Positions 30,301 through 42,182 of a stretch of DNA of 64,000 nt are shown piece by piece (position 1 is the stretch's first letter; every line of letters begins with the position of its first letter). The translations under genes were made by a program, and so were the position numbers. The notes beneath the pieces were generated by a model. It made no database searches, was not told the origin of the DNA, and saw nothing but the letters and a program-made list of their open reading frames with translations. The stretch is from Nemertoderma westbladi. Taxonomy: Eukaryota; Xenacoelomorpha; Nemertodermatida; Nemertodermatidae. The DNA lies in NCBI GenBank assembly GCA_032718475.1, contig JAUCBJ010000367.1, positions 27,922-91,921 on the forward strand, in the 5' to 3' direction.

Positions 30301-33200
30301 GAGATGGGAGGTAGATATTCAACTAGAGATACACTCGGGAATCGGGAGATGGGAGGTAGATATTCAACTAGAGATACACTCGGGAGACGGGAGGTAGATA
30401 TTCAACTAGAGATACACTCGGGAGACGGGAGATGGGAGGTAGATATTCAACTAGAGATACACTCGGGAGATGGGAGGTAGATATTCAACTAGAGATACAC
30501 TCGGGAATCGGGAGGTAGATATTCAACTAGAGATACACTCGGGAATCGGGAGATGGGAGGTAGATATTCAACTAGAGATACACTCGGGAATCGGGAGATG
30601 GGAGGTAGATATTCAACTAGAGATACACTCGGGAATCGGGAGATGGGAGGTAGATATTCAACTAGAGATACACTCGGGAATCGGGAGATGGGAGGTAGAT
30701 ATTCAACTAGCGATACACTCGGGAGACGGGAGATGGGAGGTAGATATTCAACTAGAGATACACTCGGGAATCGGGAGATGGGAGGTAGATATTCAACTAG
30801 AGATACACTCGGGAGACGGGAGATGGGAGGTAGATATTCAACTAGAGATACACTCGGGAATCGGGAGATGGGAGGTAGATATTCAACTAGAGATACACTC
30901 GGGAATCAGGATATGGGAGGTAGATATTCAACTAGAGATACACTCGGGAATCAGGAGACGGGTTGTGGTAGATATTCAACTAGCGATACACTCGGGAGAC
31001 GGGAGATGGGAGGTAGATATTCAACTAGAGATACACTCGGGAATCGGGAGGTAGATATTCAACTAGAGATACACTCGGGAATCGGGAGATGGGAGGTAGA
31101 TATTCAACTAGAGATACACTCGGGAATCGGGAGACGGGAGGTAGATATTCAACTAGCGATACACTCGGGAGACGGGAGATGGGAGGTAGATATTCAACTA
31201 GAGATACAGTCGGGAGACGGGAGGTAGATATTCAACTAGAGATACACTCGGGAATCGGGAGATGGGAGGTAGATATTCAACTAGCGATACACTCGGGAAT
31301 CGGGAGATGGGAGGTAGATATTCAACTAGAGATACACTCGGGAATCGGGAGGTAGATATTCAACTAGAGATACACTCGGGAATCGGGAGGTAGATATTCA
31401 ACTAGAGATACACTCGGGAATCAGGAGACGGGAGGTAGATATTCAACTAGAGATACACTCGGGAATCAGGAGACGGGAGGTAGATATTCAACTAGAGATA
31501 CACTCGGGAATCAGAAGACGGGAGGTAGATATTCAACTAGAGATACACTCGGGAATCAGGAGATGGGAGGTAGATATTCAACTAGAGATACACTCGGGAA
31601 TCAGAAGACTGGAGGTAGATATTCAACTAGAGATACACTCGGGAATCAGGAGACGGGAGGTAGATATTCAACTAGAGATACACTCGGGAATCGGGAGATG
31701 GGAGGTAGATATTCAACTAGAGATACACTCGGGAGACGGGAGGTAGATATTCAACTAGCGATACACTCGGGAATCGGGAGATGGGAGGTAGATATTCAAC
31801 TAGAGATACACTCGGGAATCGGGAGATGGGAGGTAGATATTCAACTAGAGATACACTCGGGAATCGGGAGGTAGATATTCAACTAGAGATACACTCGGGA
31901 ATCGGGAGGTAGATATTCAACTAGAGATACACTCGGGAATCAGGAGACGGGAGGTAGATATTCAACTAGAGATACACTCGGGAATCAGGAGACGGGAGGT
32001 AGATATTCAACTAGAGATACACTCGGGAATCAGAAGACGGGAGGTAGATATTCAACTAGAGATACACTCGAGAATCAGGAGATGGGAGGTAGATATTCAA
32101 CTAGAGATACACTCGGGAATCAGAAGACGGGAGGTAGATATTCAACTAGAGATACACTCGGGAATCAGGAGACGGGAGGTAGATATTCAACTAGAGATAC
32201 ACTCGGGAATCGGGAGATGGGAGGTAGATATTCAACTAGAGATACACTCGGGAGACGGGAGGTAGATATTCAACTAGAGATACACTCGGGAATCGGGAGA
32301 TGGGAGGTAGATATTCAACTAGAGATACACTCGGGAATCGGGAGACGGGAGGTAGATATTCAACTAGAGATACACTCGGGAGATGGGAGGTAGATATTCA
32401 ACTAGAGATACACTCGGAAATCGGGAGACGGGAGGTAGATATTCAACTAGAGATACACTCGGGAATCGGGAGATGGGAGGTAGATATTCAACTAGAGATA
32501 CACTCGGGAGACGGGAGGTAGATATTCAACTAGCGATACACTCGGGAATCGGGAGATGGGAGGTAGATATTCAACTAGAGATACACTCGGGAATCAGAAG
32601 ACGGGAGGTAGATATTCAACTAGAGATACACTCGGGAGACGGGAGGTAGATATTCAACTAGAGATACACTCGGGAATCGGGAGACGGGAGGTAGATATTC
32701 AACTAGAGATACACTCGGGAATCGGGAGATGGGAGGTGGATATTCAACTAGAGATACACACGGGAATCGGGAGATGGGAGGTAGATATTCAACTAGCGAT
32801 ACACTCGGGAATCGGGAGATGGGAGGTAGATATTCAACTAGAGATACACTCGGGAGACGGGAGGTAGATATTCAACTAGCGATACACTCGGGAATCGGGA
32901 GATGGGAGGTAGATATTCAACTAGAGATACACTCGGGAATCAGAAGACGGGAGGTAGATATTCAACTAGAGATACACTCGGGAGACGGGAGGTAGATATT
33001 CAACTAGAGATACACTCGGAATCGGGAGACGGGAGGTAGATATTCAACTAGAGATACACTCGGGAATCGGGAGATGGGAGGTGGATATTCAACTAGAGAT
33101 ACACACGGGAATCGGGAGATGGGAGGTAGATATTCAACTAGAGATACACTCGGGAATCACATTAGTACGATTTCGACTCGACGAAATCTACTAACTTTCC

Positions 33201-33767
33201 ACCGCAGTTATTTTTCAACCATATGGTGATTTGTTGGTACTGTCGGAAAGCAGGCTATGCTAGGATTCCAAAAATGTAAAAACATTTGATTTTGGTTGGG
33301 AATAGCTGAGATAATGAGCGTTCAAAAATTACATGGTTTGATTGCGCGAGGGTATTTTATTCTATTTAAATAAATACACCATATTCTGGAACATTTTGAT
33401 GATGGATGAAAAGCTACGTAATAGTATGATTAAAGAGCTATTGCATTGTTGTCCAGCTACGTAATGGATAAACAAAAGGTGACGGTTCCATATAGTAATG
33501 TAATGTAATTGTTAGTACCTATTGTAACAAAGATGTATTGCATTGTTGCCAGTTACGTATTGGATAAACAAAATGTTCCAGAATATGAAGCATTTATTAA
33601 ATAGAATAAAATAGCCTAGCGCAGATATAAAACCATGCAACTTTTGAAATCTCATATCTCAGCTATTTTTCAACGAAATTCAGATTTACATATTTGGAAT
33701 ATCATCACAGCCAGCTTTCAAACAGGAACCAACAAACAGCAATAAGATAGACGAATAATTGTGATGG
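33201..33767. mobile_element. Foldback element beside the satellite edge
   Basis: Two imperfect inverted arms of about 200 bp (33201-33398 and 33569-33767) flank a centre of about 170 bp. The innermost arm ends are perfectly complementary (attctggaacattttg against caaaatgttccagaat). Further out the arms stay alignable through tattttattctattta, tagctgaga and ttgttggt. The centre holds an imperfect direct repeat of about 38 bp starting attgcattgttg (about 33441 and 33538). There is no coding capacity. The structure fits a MITE or foldback transposon; no target duplication was identified. The left arm starts only about 42 bp after the satellite stops. Confidence 0.75.
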
Positions 33768-33987
33768 GACTGGTGCTATATCGCTGGAGACACATTTTCA
33801 AACTGGTTCACCCAGTAAGTGGTCGCGAAGTGAAACTATCTCTGTTACAAATTTCAGGCAATCTCATTAAAATTGTCATTGTCAGAAAAAGTGTCATTGT
33901 ATTACGATACTATATTTCGGGTATGGGTAAGGACCATTCCACGAACACGTCGTCAAAATGGCGATGTTCTGAAAGTCTTAATTTGAG

Positions 33988-33990
<3 letters not shown>

Positions 33991-34019
<29 letters not shown>

Positions 34020-34260
34020 GGGGGACTGGACGCAAAACCCGCCTTGGCGAATTAATATCCCGCTCCAATGTTAAAGTCTCAATTTATGGAAAGGAGCAGG
34101 TTACAGTGGATCGATATTTTAACCAAAACAATATACTAAACACAATAAAACAGGTTACAATTTTATTTTTGCTCGTAAACAGCTGTTATTTGTGTCCAAT
34201 TTCCCCTGGAGAGGAAGGAATTTGTATTGCGTCCAGTCCCCCCCCCCCCCCCCCCCCCCC
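33991..34260. mobile_element. Small inverted-end element bounded by long G and C runs
   Basis: A 27-base G run (33991-34017) and a C run ending at 34260 sit outside a perfect 17-bp inverted repeat: ggggggactggacgcaa at 34019-34035 and its complement at 34227-34243. The body is about 190 bp and has no meaningful ORF. The layout suggests a non-autonomous DNA transposon whose G-rich ends slipped into long homopolymers. No target duplication could be identified, so the class is unknown. The homopolymers may also be mis-sized in the assembly. Confidence 0.6.
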
Positions 34261-35628
34261 TTATCTGCTTAATTGATAACATTGTTTCTATTATGTTTCA
34301 TAATAGGGTTGGTGCGCGAAAAAATTGTTGGGCTAGAAACAATTGAATAAGGGGTAGCAAGGTGCCCTGAGTCGAGAGGCGGGTTGGTGTGTTTTTTTTT
34401 GTAAAAACACAAGGAAACGGTCGAAATGGCGGGTTTAAATACGAGCGGGAAGCCAATTTTGAAAACCGGCTGTGATTGGCTGCTACTAGTGCTTTTATTT
34501 TGGTTTCTATGGATAGAGATTTTCGATCGATTCAAATGCATATTAAATTTCAATCATTTTGCACGTGGCTTAGATCAATTGAAAGCGGGGAATCTTGCGC
34601 GTCTTTTGACACTAAAAATGAAATAAATTCACAAAGAGGAAGATTGTTAAAATGCTGTTCACAATTGCAAACTCGACAGTTTTCCTGCCGGGTAGGCAGC
34701 ACTTCCTTGCCTACCGGTCAGCGCTTGACTCAGCCCTATAAGCCTATTGCAGTATCTGAGTATTGCAGCTTTACTTCATTAAGTTGGGTTTACCAGCGAC
34801 ATTTTTTAATATTCAAGTGTAGCCTACAGCCACTTATTAGAGAAGTGTCTGTAACGTCCAACCATATAGAGAAGCACACAGAGCGTAACACACAGGGAGA
34901 AGTGCGACGCTGATTGGCTGAAACTTTACGGTGCTGTCAGGAAATTAGTACACGTTTATTTCGCGATACAATTCAGAATTAATTTTAGGCCTATTACGAT
35001 TATATCCTTATTTGGCTGTGTTATTTTTAAAAACCTCTTTGTGAGAAATAAGGGACATCCAACTTGGATTCGTCTAATATATAAATGTTGTAGGGCCATA
35101 TCATTTTATTTGACTGTTTGATACTAGAAAGCCAGCAAGCTGGCTATAAGAAGACCGTCTATAAGACAACAAAACCGAAAATCTAAAAGATAATCTAATC
35201 CCCAATCAAACATCAATCGCAATAAATATGTAAACCTCTTCCACCTTCCATGCAGCCTTGGATAAAGCAGAATTAATGCCATGACCAGTTCGGAGTTCTC
35301 AATAGACAACCCACCCCAACCAATGGATTTACTGAGACACACCGGCCAGCTTGCTACCTGTCTTCCCAGCTAGCCAGAGTTAAATAATTATACAACGTTG
35401 CTATGATACAGAGAAAATCCTTCCCTATTCGCTACCAGAGCTGGGGGAAGATCTTCTTTGTGCTGGGGGTAAGAGCGCGTAAGAAAAGGGGGAAGAGGGG
35501 GAAAGAAAACGGGTATGGATCTATAAATAGCATCCAATGGGACGCCTCTATTTTACTACCGTTCTATACGGTAAACATACAGCTGTCTACCTTATTGAGA
35601 AGTGGTAATACTACTTAATAGTTGCTAA
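34261..35628. other. Intergenic DNA, no gene recognised
   Basis: Short ORFs here resemble nothing I know. Visible items are a hairpin at 34688-34717 (ccgggtaggca against tgcctaccgg, 9-nt loop, one bulge) and a short repeat reading actagaaagccagcaagctg at 35123-35142 that recurs near 61306. The repeat contains agccag/ctggct arms around a 4-bp spacer. Confidence 0.6.
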
Positions 35629-37625
35629 ACTTACCCCCACCCCCCACCCACCTATCATTACACACCTACTGTACTTAACCATACATACCCATTCCTACAT
35701 ACCTACTTACACATTCCCTCCCACCCACCTAAGCACGTCGACTTAACTGCACCCACCCACCCACCTAAGCACACCTACTTAACCGCACCCACCTACCCAC
35801 CTAAGCACGTATACTTACCCGCACCCACCCACCTACCTAAGCACAACTACTTAACTGCACCCACCCACCCTCCTAAGCACGTTTACTTAACCGCACCCAC
35901 CCACCAACCTAAGCACGTCTAGTTAACCACACCCACCCACCCTCCGACCTAAGCACATCGACTTAACCGCACCCACCCACCTAAGCACTAAGCACACCTA
36001 CTTAACCGTACCCACCTACCCACCTAAGCACACCTACTTAACCGCACCCACCCACCCTCCTAAGCACGTCTACTTAACCGCACCCATCCATCTACAAAGC
36101 ACGACTACTTAACCACACCCACCCACACACCTAAGCACGTCTACTTACCCGCACCCACCCACCCACCTAAACACGTCTACTTAACCGCACCCACCCACCC
36201 ACCTAAGCACGTGTACTTAACCGCACCCACCCACCCACCTATGCACGTATACTTACCCACACCCACCCACCTACCTAAGCACACCTAGTTAACCGCGCCC
36301 ACCTAAGCACATCGACTTAACCACACCCACCCACACACCTAAGCACGTATACTTACCCGCACCCACCCACCTACCTAGTTAATCGCACCCACCTAAGCAT
36401 ATCGACTTAACCGCACCCACCCACCCACCCACCTAAGCACGTGTACTTAACCACATCCACCCACCCACCTAAGCACGAATACTTACCCCAACCCACCCAC
36501 CTACCTAAGCACACATAGTTAACCGCACCCACCTAAGCACGTCTACTTAACCACACCCACCCAACCACCTAAGCACGTATACTTACCCGCAACCACCCAC
36601 CTACCTAAGCACACCTAGTTAACCGCACCCACCTAAGCACATCGACTTAACCGCACCCACCCACCCACCTAAGCACGTGTACTTAACCGCACCCACCCAC
36701 CCACCTAAGCACGTGTACTTAACCACACACACCCACCAACCCACCTAAGCACATCGACTTAACGGCACCCACCCACCCACCTAAGCACACCTACTTAACC
36801 GCACGTGTACTTAACCGCAAACACCCACCCACCCACCTAAGCACATCGACTTAACCGCACCCACCCACCCACCTAAGCACACCTACTTAACCGCACCCAC
36901 CCACCCTCCTAAGCACGTCTACTTAACCGCACCCACCCACCCACCTAAGCACACCTACTTAACCGCACCCACCCACCTACATAAGAACGTCTACTTAACC
37001 GCACCCACCCACCCACCTAAGCACACCTACTTAACCGCACCCACCCACCCTCCTAAGCACGTCTACTTAACTGCACCAACCCTCCCTCCTAAGCACGTCT
37101 ACTTAACCGCACCCACCCACCCACCTAAGCACGTGTACTTAACCGGACCCACCCACCCACCTAAGCACGTGTACTTAACCACACCAACCCACCCACCCAC
37201 CTAAGCACATCGACTTAACGGCACCCACCCACCCACCTAAGCACACCTACTTAACCGCACGTGTACTTAACCGCAAACACCCACCCACCCACCTAAGGAC
37301 ATCGACTTAACCGCAAAGCACACCTACTTAACCGCACCCACCCACCCACCTAAGCAATTCTACTTAACCGCACGTGTACTTAACCACACCCACCCACACA
37401 CCAAGGCACGTCGACTTACCCGCACCCTCCCACCAACCTAAGCACGTCTACTTAACCGCACCCACACACCAAACTAAGCTAGCACGTCTACTGAACCGCA
37501 CCCAACCTCCCCTAACCCTACACACCTAATTACCCGCACTCACCTACCCCTACCCACCCTCCCTCCCTCCCACACCCTATTTACCCGCACCGACCGCCCG
37601 AATCTAACAAACACACCCACCCCTA
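35629..37625 (+). repeat. C-rich minisatellite, about 36-bp unit
   Basis: The unit consists of cacccacccaccca, then cctaagcac, then a variable segment (gtcta, gtgta, atcga or accta), then cttaaccg. Copies are degenerate, with frequent gain or loss of ccca blocks and some truncated units. Many units contain the CACGTG palindrome. The reverse strand carries GGGTGGGTGGGTG tracts, which fit a G-quadruplex pattern. Periodicity is clearest from about 35717 to 37500 and fades at both ends. No coding frame is apparent. It is unrelated in sequence to the large satellite. Confidence 0.93.
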
Positions 37626-38391
37626 CTTTATCTACCTTATTCAGACTCCACGGCAAACATTCTCGGAGCAATCATGCCGTACCAGAAATTGGCAAAAACG
37701 GAATGCAGGGACAGTTTTCGCCAAAACCTTTTTTACAAGAACCATTTTTTGATAATCGTTTCCTATAAAATAATGCTAAGTATTTACATCCTAGAAGGGA
37801 CCTAGACATCCTTTACATCCTAGACACGGCGAATCGACCTGTGCTATTTTTATACACCAAGAGCTTAATTTTCCCCGCTTAAATAATTAATAACCGAAAT
37901 AATAACCCAAATAATCGATACATTTATTTGACAGCAAGAAGCCCTGACGGTCTTCTAATAAAAATACCATTGTTCTATTTGTATATCCCCTTGAGTTTTA
38001 ATAATCCTAACAATAGTTCCTGACAGAGCCCCCTCTGTAACCTCTGTAACCCTTGGTAACCTTACAGTACCCGAAATCATCCTAACATGATTAACAGCAT
38101 TAATTGATTGAAAATGAAAAGGCCATATGTCACCACCACCAGCGGCACCAAATGCATCGTTGGTTACATAAATGCACAAAACTTTAAAATATTTGATGCA
38201 CTTGGTCTTATATTCTTAAATTATTAAGAAGTTTTTTTTATAGAGACTACTGTATCTGTAATCAATATTTTGGCAATAGGCAAACTCTTAAATTCCACTA
38301 TTAGCTAGCTACAGTATAGTTACAGTACATAAGTATGTGTATAGGCGCTGTCGGTGTCCTAGGCAAAACTACCACCCACCCGCGCGGAATG
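37626..38391. other. Intergenic DNA, no gene recognised
   Basis: AT-rich sequence. The only ORF of note is a 74-codon minus-strand frame (37955-38179) with no recognisable motif and no supporting context, so it is not called as a gene. Confidence 0.5.
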
Positions 38392-38412
38392 CCCCCCCCC
38401 CCCCCCCCCCCC
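38392..38412. repeat. Poly-C run
   Basis: Twenty-one consecutive C bases followed by tccccc. The run lies about 50 bp upstream of the first recognisable codon of the truncated non-LTR retrotransposon. Confidence 0.95.
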
Positions 38413-38463
38413 TCCCCCATAGACATAAGAACTGTATAATAATACTGTAGTAGGTCTAGCTAT

Positions 38464-40060
38464 TATGGTATCACTGGTGATCTTTTAGCTTGGCTAACGG
38501 CTTTTTTATCGAACAGAACCCAACGAGTACTTGTTGGTAATTATTTTTCAGATGTGTGCTCAGTCCTTTCTGGGACTATCCAGGGGAGCGTGTTAGGACC
38601 TATAATATTTGTACTTTTTATCAATAATTTACCGGAGGTGCTAGGAACTTGCAAAAGTAAACTCTTTGCCGACGGTGAGTGGCAATTAACGGTTGCTGCC
38701 CATAAATGTACAGTAATATATATTGGTGCAAATAATAGTAAAACTAGTTATTTTTTAAATGGTAATTTACTTTTATCTGAAACTAATTGCAGAGACCTTG
38801 GGATTACCGTTTGTTCGGATCTCAAGTTCGATAAATATTGCCGAGAACAAGCCGTGAAATCTTTTAAAATAATTAATATGATTTTTCGTTGTTTTTATAC
38901 ATCCAACCAGAAAGCTCTGTTAACTGCATACAAATCGTATGTCAGACCTTTTGCTGGAATATTGTACGCCGATCTGATCTCCGTTCCAGAAAGGTAGCAT
39001 TGACCTCATTGAACGGGTGCAAAGGTACTTCACAAGAAGACTTTTTGCCCGATGTCATCTAGGTAATCACAATACTAGTTACTTGCAACGTTCAGAGTAC
39101 CTCAAGCTGCAACCTCTAGAAGTCCGACGATTAATCTTTGATCTGAAGATGGTATATTCAATTGAAAGACAGTTGATCGATCTTGATTTTGACTGTTTCT
39201 TTAAAATTGCTCCACGCTCTGGACTTATTATTATTATTATTAGTTTAATTCGGACAAGCCGACAATAAAATGTAAAATACTCATTAAAACACACAATAAA
39301 ACTTGCTAGACAGACGAGTAACCATATAAAAAATCAACACAACGTCGATACCAGAAATATAAGAGTGAATAAATGCAGAGTTATTGGATAGTAGCATCGT
39401 AATAGAGTGAACAGTAGCGTTTGCTTATGTCTGTAGTTCAATCCGGATCAGGTAAAAAAAAAAAAGGTGGGTACACTTTGCATCTTATGGTTGAAGGAAC
39501 TAGGCGATCCCAAAAAAATCCGTAATTCTCTGCCGCTTGTGAGCAAAAGGGATTGCGGTAGTACTAAAGCATCCTCTGACGAATTCAGCGTTCACTGTAT
39601 CCCTGGCGATTGCGCCGTTCTTACTTAGAGGTCACAGCCATAAACTGTTTACAAACTACTCTAGACTTCAAATAACAAAGTATTCTTTTTCAAACCGTGT
39701 GGTGCCCATATGGAATTCATTACCTGTAAATATTGTTGAGGCCCGTACCTTAGCAACTTTTACAAATAAACTACGTGAATTTGACCTATTAAAATTGTGC
39801 AACTTTAACAGATTTATGTAATTTTTTTAGGTACGTTTTTATTTAAATTATTTATTTACTCTTATTTTTACTTCAATATACATTTTAATTTGGAAAACCT
39901 TATTTATGTGTTGAACGCCCCGCGTACAATATTTTCGAGCCTCCTGTAAGTGCTGTTTGTAGCCTAGTTGGTCTTCTCCCTCATACTACTTGTAATTTTT
40001 AATTTGTGCATATTGTGCAATTTTAACCATTGGCTGAGCGAAATAATAATAATAACATAT
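38464..40060 (+). pseudogene. Broken non-LTR retrotransposon (reverse transcriptase C-terminal half)
   Basis: This is the 3' part of a LINE-type element, probably of the Jockey/CR1/Rex1 group. Frame 1 from 38464 reads GITGDLLAWL, then the RT signature QGSVLGP (motif B) and LFAD, where the catalytic-box second Asp is lost and about 30 residues are missing before the KCTVIYIG region. Typical post-RT motifs follow (DLGI, DLKF, YKSYVRP). The frame stops at 38997 but continues in frame 2 (LIERVQRYF, LEVRR), so there is a frameshift near 38990. An insertion of about 400 bp (39225-39627) splits the end. The C-terminus resumes at about 39628 (RGHSHKLF, NRVVPIWNSLP) and stops near 39820. An (AAT)n-type tail near 40043-40057 marks the 3' end. 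Clearly dead. Confidence 0.85.
39225..39627 (-). mobile_element. Nested insertion, probably minus-strand retroelement 3' fragment
   Basis: This interrupts the non-LTR pseudogene between KIAPRSG and RGHSHKL. Read on the minus strand, the segment ends in (TAA)n, the sort of simple tail that many non-LTR elements or their SINEs leave at their 3' end. It has no coding capacity and contains a 12-base A run near 39455. Borders are set by where the host reading frame breaks and resumes, so they are accurate to perhaps 15 bp. No target duplication was identified. Confidence 0.55.
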
Positions 40061-40575
40061 TAAATTCGAATGATTTCCAGAAACGGCAAATTCATATTCA
40101 TGTTTTATAAAAGTTTGCCACCGTAAATTAATATGCTAAGGTTTTATTCTAAAAATTACGTAAGTAGGGCAACATAATGTATAAATCGGTTGAATATAAA
40201 TGAACTTGTATATTTTATTTACCCTTTGTACCTCAATACACCTTATCTAATCTGCTCTATAGTGTATAAAGGGTTGTTTCAGACACAACGCCATATATCG
40301 TAACAAGAAGTGTAGGAAGATAATGCAGTTAGATAGCAATTATGGGTCATTATGCGTACAGTATGTCTTATGTAGAATGGGGCATCACTTTTTAGAAAAG
40401 CGCATTCCAAACAGAACGAAGGGGGAGGAAGTTTGGAATCCCTAATAGACTAATAATTATAGTCCAGGCTGTTATCATAGGCCTAAGATCATTGGTTTGT
40501 ATTTCGTTTAATTCAATGAATGAAATAGATTAGTTACCCGTAAATTATATTGTCAGTTTTATAAATAGTATTTTC
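40061..40575. other. Intergenic DNA, nothing recognised
   Basis: AT-rich sequence with no ORF or repeat that I can support. Confidence 0.5.
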
Positions 40576-40579
40576 TTTC

Positions 40580-40650
40580 GGGGGGGGGGGGGGGGGGGGT
40601 TGGTGTGTGGGCGGCGATTCTGGGGGATGGGGGGGGGGGGGGGGGGGGGG
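40580..40650. repeat. Paired poly-G runs
   Basis: Two G runs of about 20 and 22 bases (near 40580-40599 and 40629-40650) are separated by ttggtgtgtgggcggcgatt and ctgggggat. The proline-rich minus-strand ORF across this tract is an artefact of the runs. Run lengths may be unreliable in the assembly. Confidence 0.9.
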
Positions 40651-40918
40651 CAGAGTCTGATATATTTTAATCATTACCAATTGAGGTTCAGAGCAGTCTG
40701 GCTCTGGCAGTGTATTTCGAATGAATTTGTCCAGAGGGACTAAATCTGCTAGCAGATTCGGTCCGATGGGGACTAAATGTGGGCGATTGTTCGGGGGACT
40801 GAATCCGCTGTTACACCGGTGCACAATGATGAAAACACAAAGGCGACGAGCAATAACAGGAATTATTTTACTTATTGTTTTCGAATATCGCAAATTTGGA
40901 ATGGCATTTTTTCTCGTT

Positions 40919-40986
40919 TATGAGTGTTTCAGGCTGTGCTGTGGGTGTCGGTTATGAGTGTTTCAGGCTGTGCTGTGGGTGTCACA
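40919..40986 (+). repeat. 34-bp tandem duplication
   Basis: Two near-perfect adjacent copies of a 34-bp unit starting tatgagtgtttcaggctgtg. Confidence 0.9.
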
Positions 40987-41068
40987 TACAAATTTGCATT
41001 TATCTTTATCACTTAATCAATACTGCGTCAATTAATTTCCATTCCGATTTCTAATGTTTTAAGATCAA

Positions 41069-41109
41069 GTACAAGTCACTAAAAGTCACTAAAAGTCACT
41101 AAAAGTCAC
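41069..41109 (+). repeat. 10-bp tandem repeat
   Basis: About four copies of aaaagtcact in a row. Confidence 0.9.
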
Positions 41110-41712
41110 GATTTTTGCACTTTTAGACCATATTAAATGGCCGTTTAACCCACTTACTATATAGGCATAAAACGTTAAGCAAATTTTAAGGTTATAGTTT
41201 TAAATTAGTCCGAAATAAGCAATAAAGCATAAATACAGTATAACCACGATAAGAACACGAAATATCGATATTAACAATTTCCATATTTGCACAACATTTG
41301 CACTTATTTTTGCAATACGATATTTTCCAATGTTGTTTACTATTTAACAAAGTACGATCTATTCTGTATCGATTAGTAAAACTTTCAGGTCAAAAGGAAC
41401 AGTAAAACCGGAGTTACAAATGTTACAAATGAAATAAGTTACACAAAAATATTAAAATCATATTTATAAAGCACGCCATCTAGCGGTAATACAATACAGA
41501 TGAATAATTACTGAATTTTTTTGCAAAAACATATTTTCACGAATTTGGCTGCAACTTCGGTCACGCCAGTCCAAATTAAAAAAATATATATATTTACTTT
41601 GGGCTAATTCATTTTTCTATCGTTTGAGATTGATTACGTTTTCGGCCTCAAAAAAAAGTCGAAATGAGGGCCAAAATGTCGAAAAAACTTTCGGTCCTTA
41701 AAATTTATAACG

Positions 41713-42182
41713 TTAATAAATTATGTTAAGGGAAACGTATCTAAAGTTAATTCCTATTCCCGAATGCGGATAGCAAATTTCATGGGTAGTTTCACACCAA
41801 CATTCAAATCGAAACTCATCCAAATCAAAATCCCCATCTTTATAAGTAGAACGTTGATCAGTAATACAGTACAGGACGGCAAAGTGGAATATATCAAATG
41901 AAATAATAAAAGGAAGAGATATGCGTTTAACAACCTTTGCTGCTATTCCAACCACAAGAAGGAATTTTGATCGACTTCTACGTATATCGACTCAACTCTT
42001 CTCTTAACTTTATCGTATATGCCCAAATAAATGGCGGGTATGAATGAGGCCATGGTGTTAGGCGCAGCCGTTACCAACTCAAGTTTGGCTTTTAATCGAT
42101 TAGCCACATAGTGCGAATTCTGGAGAGCACTCAAATTAGAACCATCTGTGTTTGTTTGTTTAATGTTGTTTAATTCACACAT
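41713..42182 (-). pseudogene. Coding-like minus-strand frames, unidentified
   Basis: Two overlapping minus-strand frames (42182 to 41943, 79 codons; 41955 to 41713, 80 codons) have protein-like composition. The first contains IPAIYLGIYDKVKRR. The second has a hydrophobic stretch (SLPFIISFDIFHFAVLYCI) followed by a Cys-containing segment (FECWCETTHEICY). They overlap by 13 bp in different frames, so they may be one gene broken by a frameshift, neighbouring exons, or chance. There is a faint look of a membrane protein with a short extracellular cysteine loop, but I do not recognise a family and no splice sites were confirmed. Confidence 0.25.

Larger units (their letters stand above)
1..33158. 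repeat. Giant satellite/minisatellite array, 38/45-bp units
   Basis: The array is continuous from the left edge to 33158, so its true left end lies outside the window. Each unit is a 24-bp core starting tagatattcaac and ending atacact, followed by 7-bp G-rich blocks (cgggaat, cgggaga, tgggagg). Three blocks give 45 bp and two give 38 bp. A rarer 43-bp form has a 5-bp insertion in the core and two blocks. Dividing length by mean unit size gives very roughly 780 units. Most units carry CTCGGG (AvaI-type) and GAATC (HinfI-type) sites. The right end stops abruptly inside a heptad block (cgggaatca, then unique DNA), with no gradual decay. It could be a pericentromeric or heterochromatic satellite or an expanded minisatellite; the window cannot tell which. 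Confidence 0.98.

Noticed and set aside
1-33158. Possible CRISPR array
   Set aside because: There are no unique spacers. The whole unit is repeated with shared variants, and the surroundings are eukaryotic.
1-33158. CENP-B box in the satellite unit
   Set aside because: I compared the CGGGA-rich part with the nTTCGnnnnAnnCGGGn core and it does not match, so a centromere role cannot be argued from this.
33761-34276. 171-codon plus-strand ORF with Gly and Pro tracts
   Set aside because: It runs through the G and C homopolymers of the inverted-end element, so the tracts are artefacts.
40534-40893. Proline-rich minus-strand ORF
   Set aside because: It is created by two poly-G runs, with no start context or homology.
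41713-42182. Resemblance of the minus-strand frames to a gap-junction (connexin-like) protein
   Set aside because: There is a hydrophobic span followed by a Cys loop and an FRY motif, but the cysteine spacing does not fit the family and a frameshift is needed. Too weak to call.
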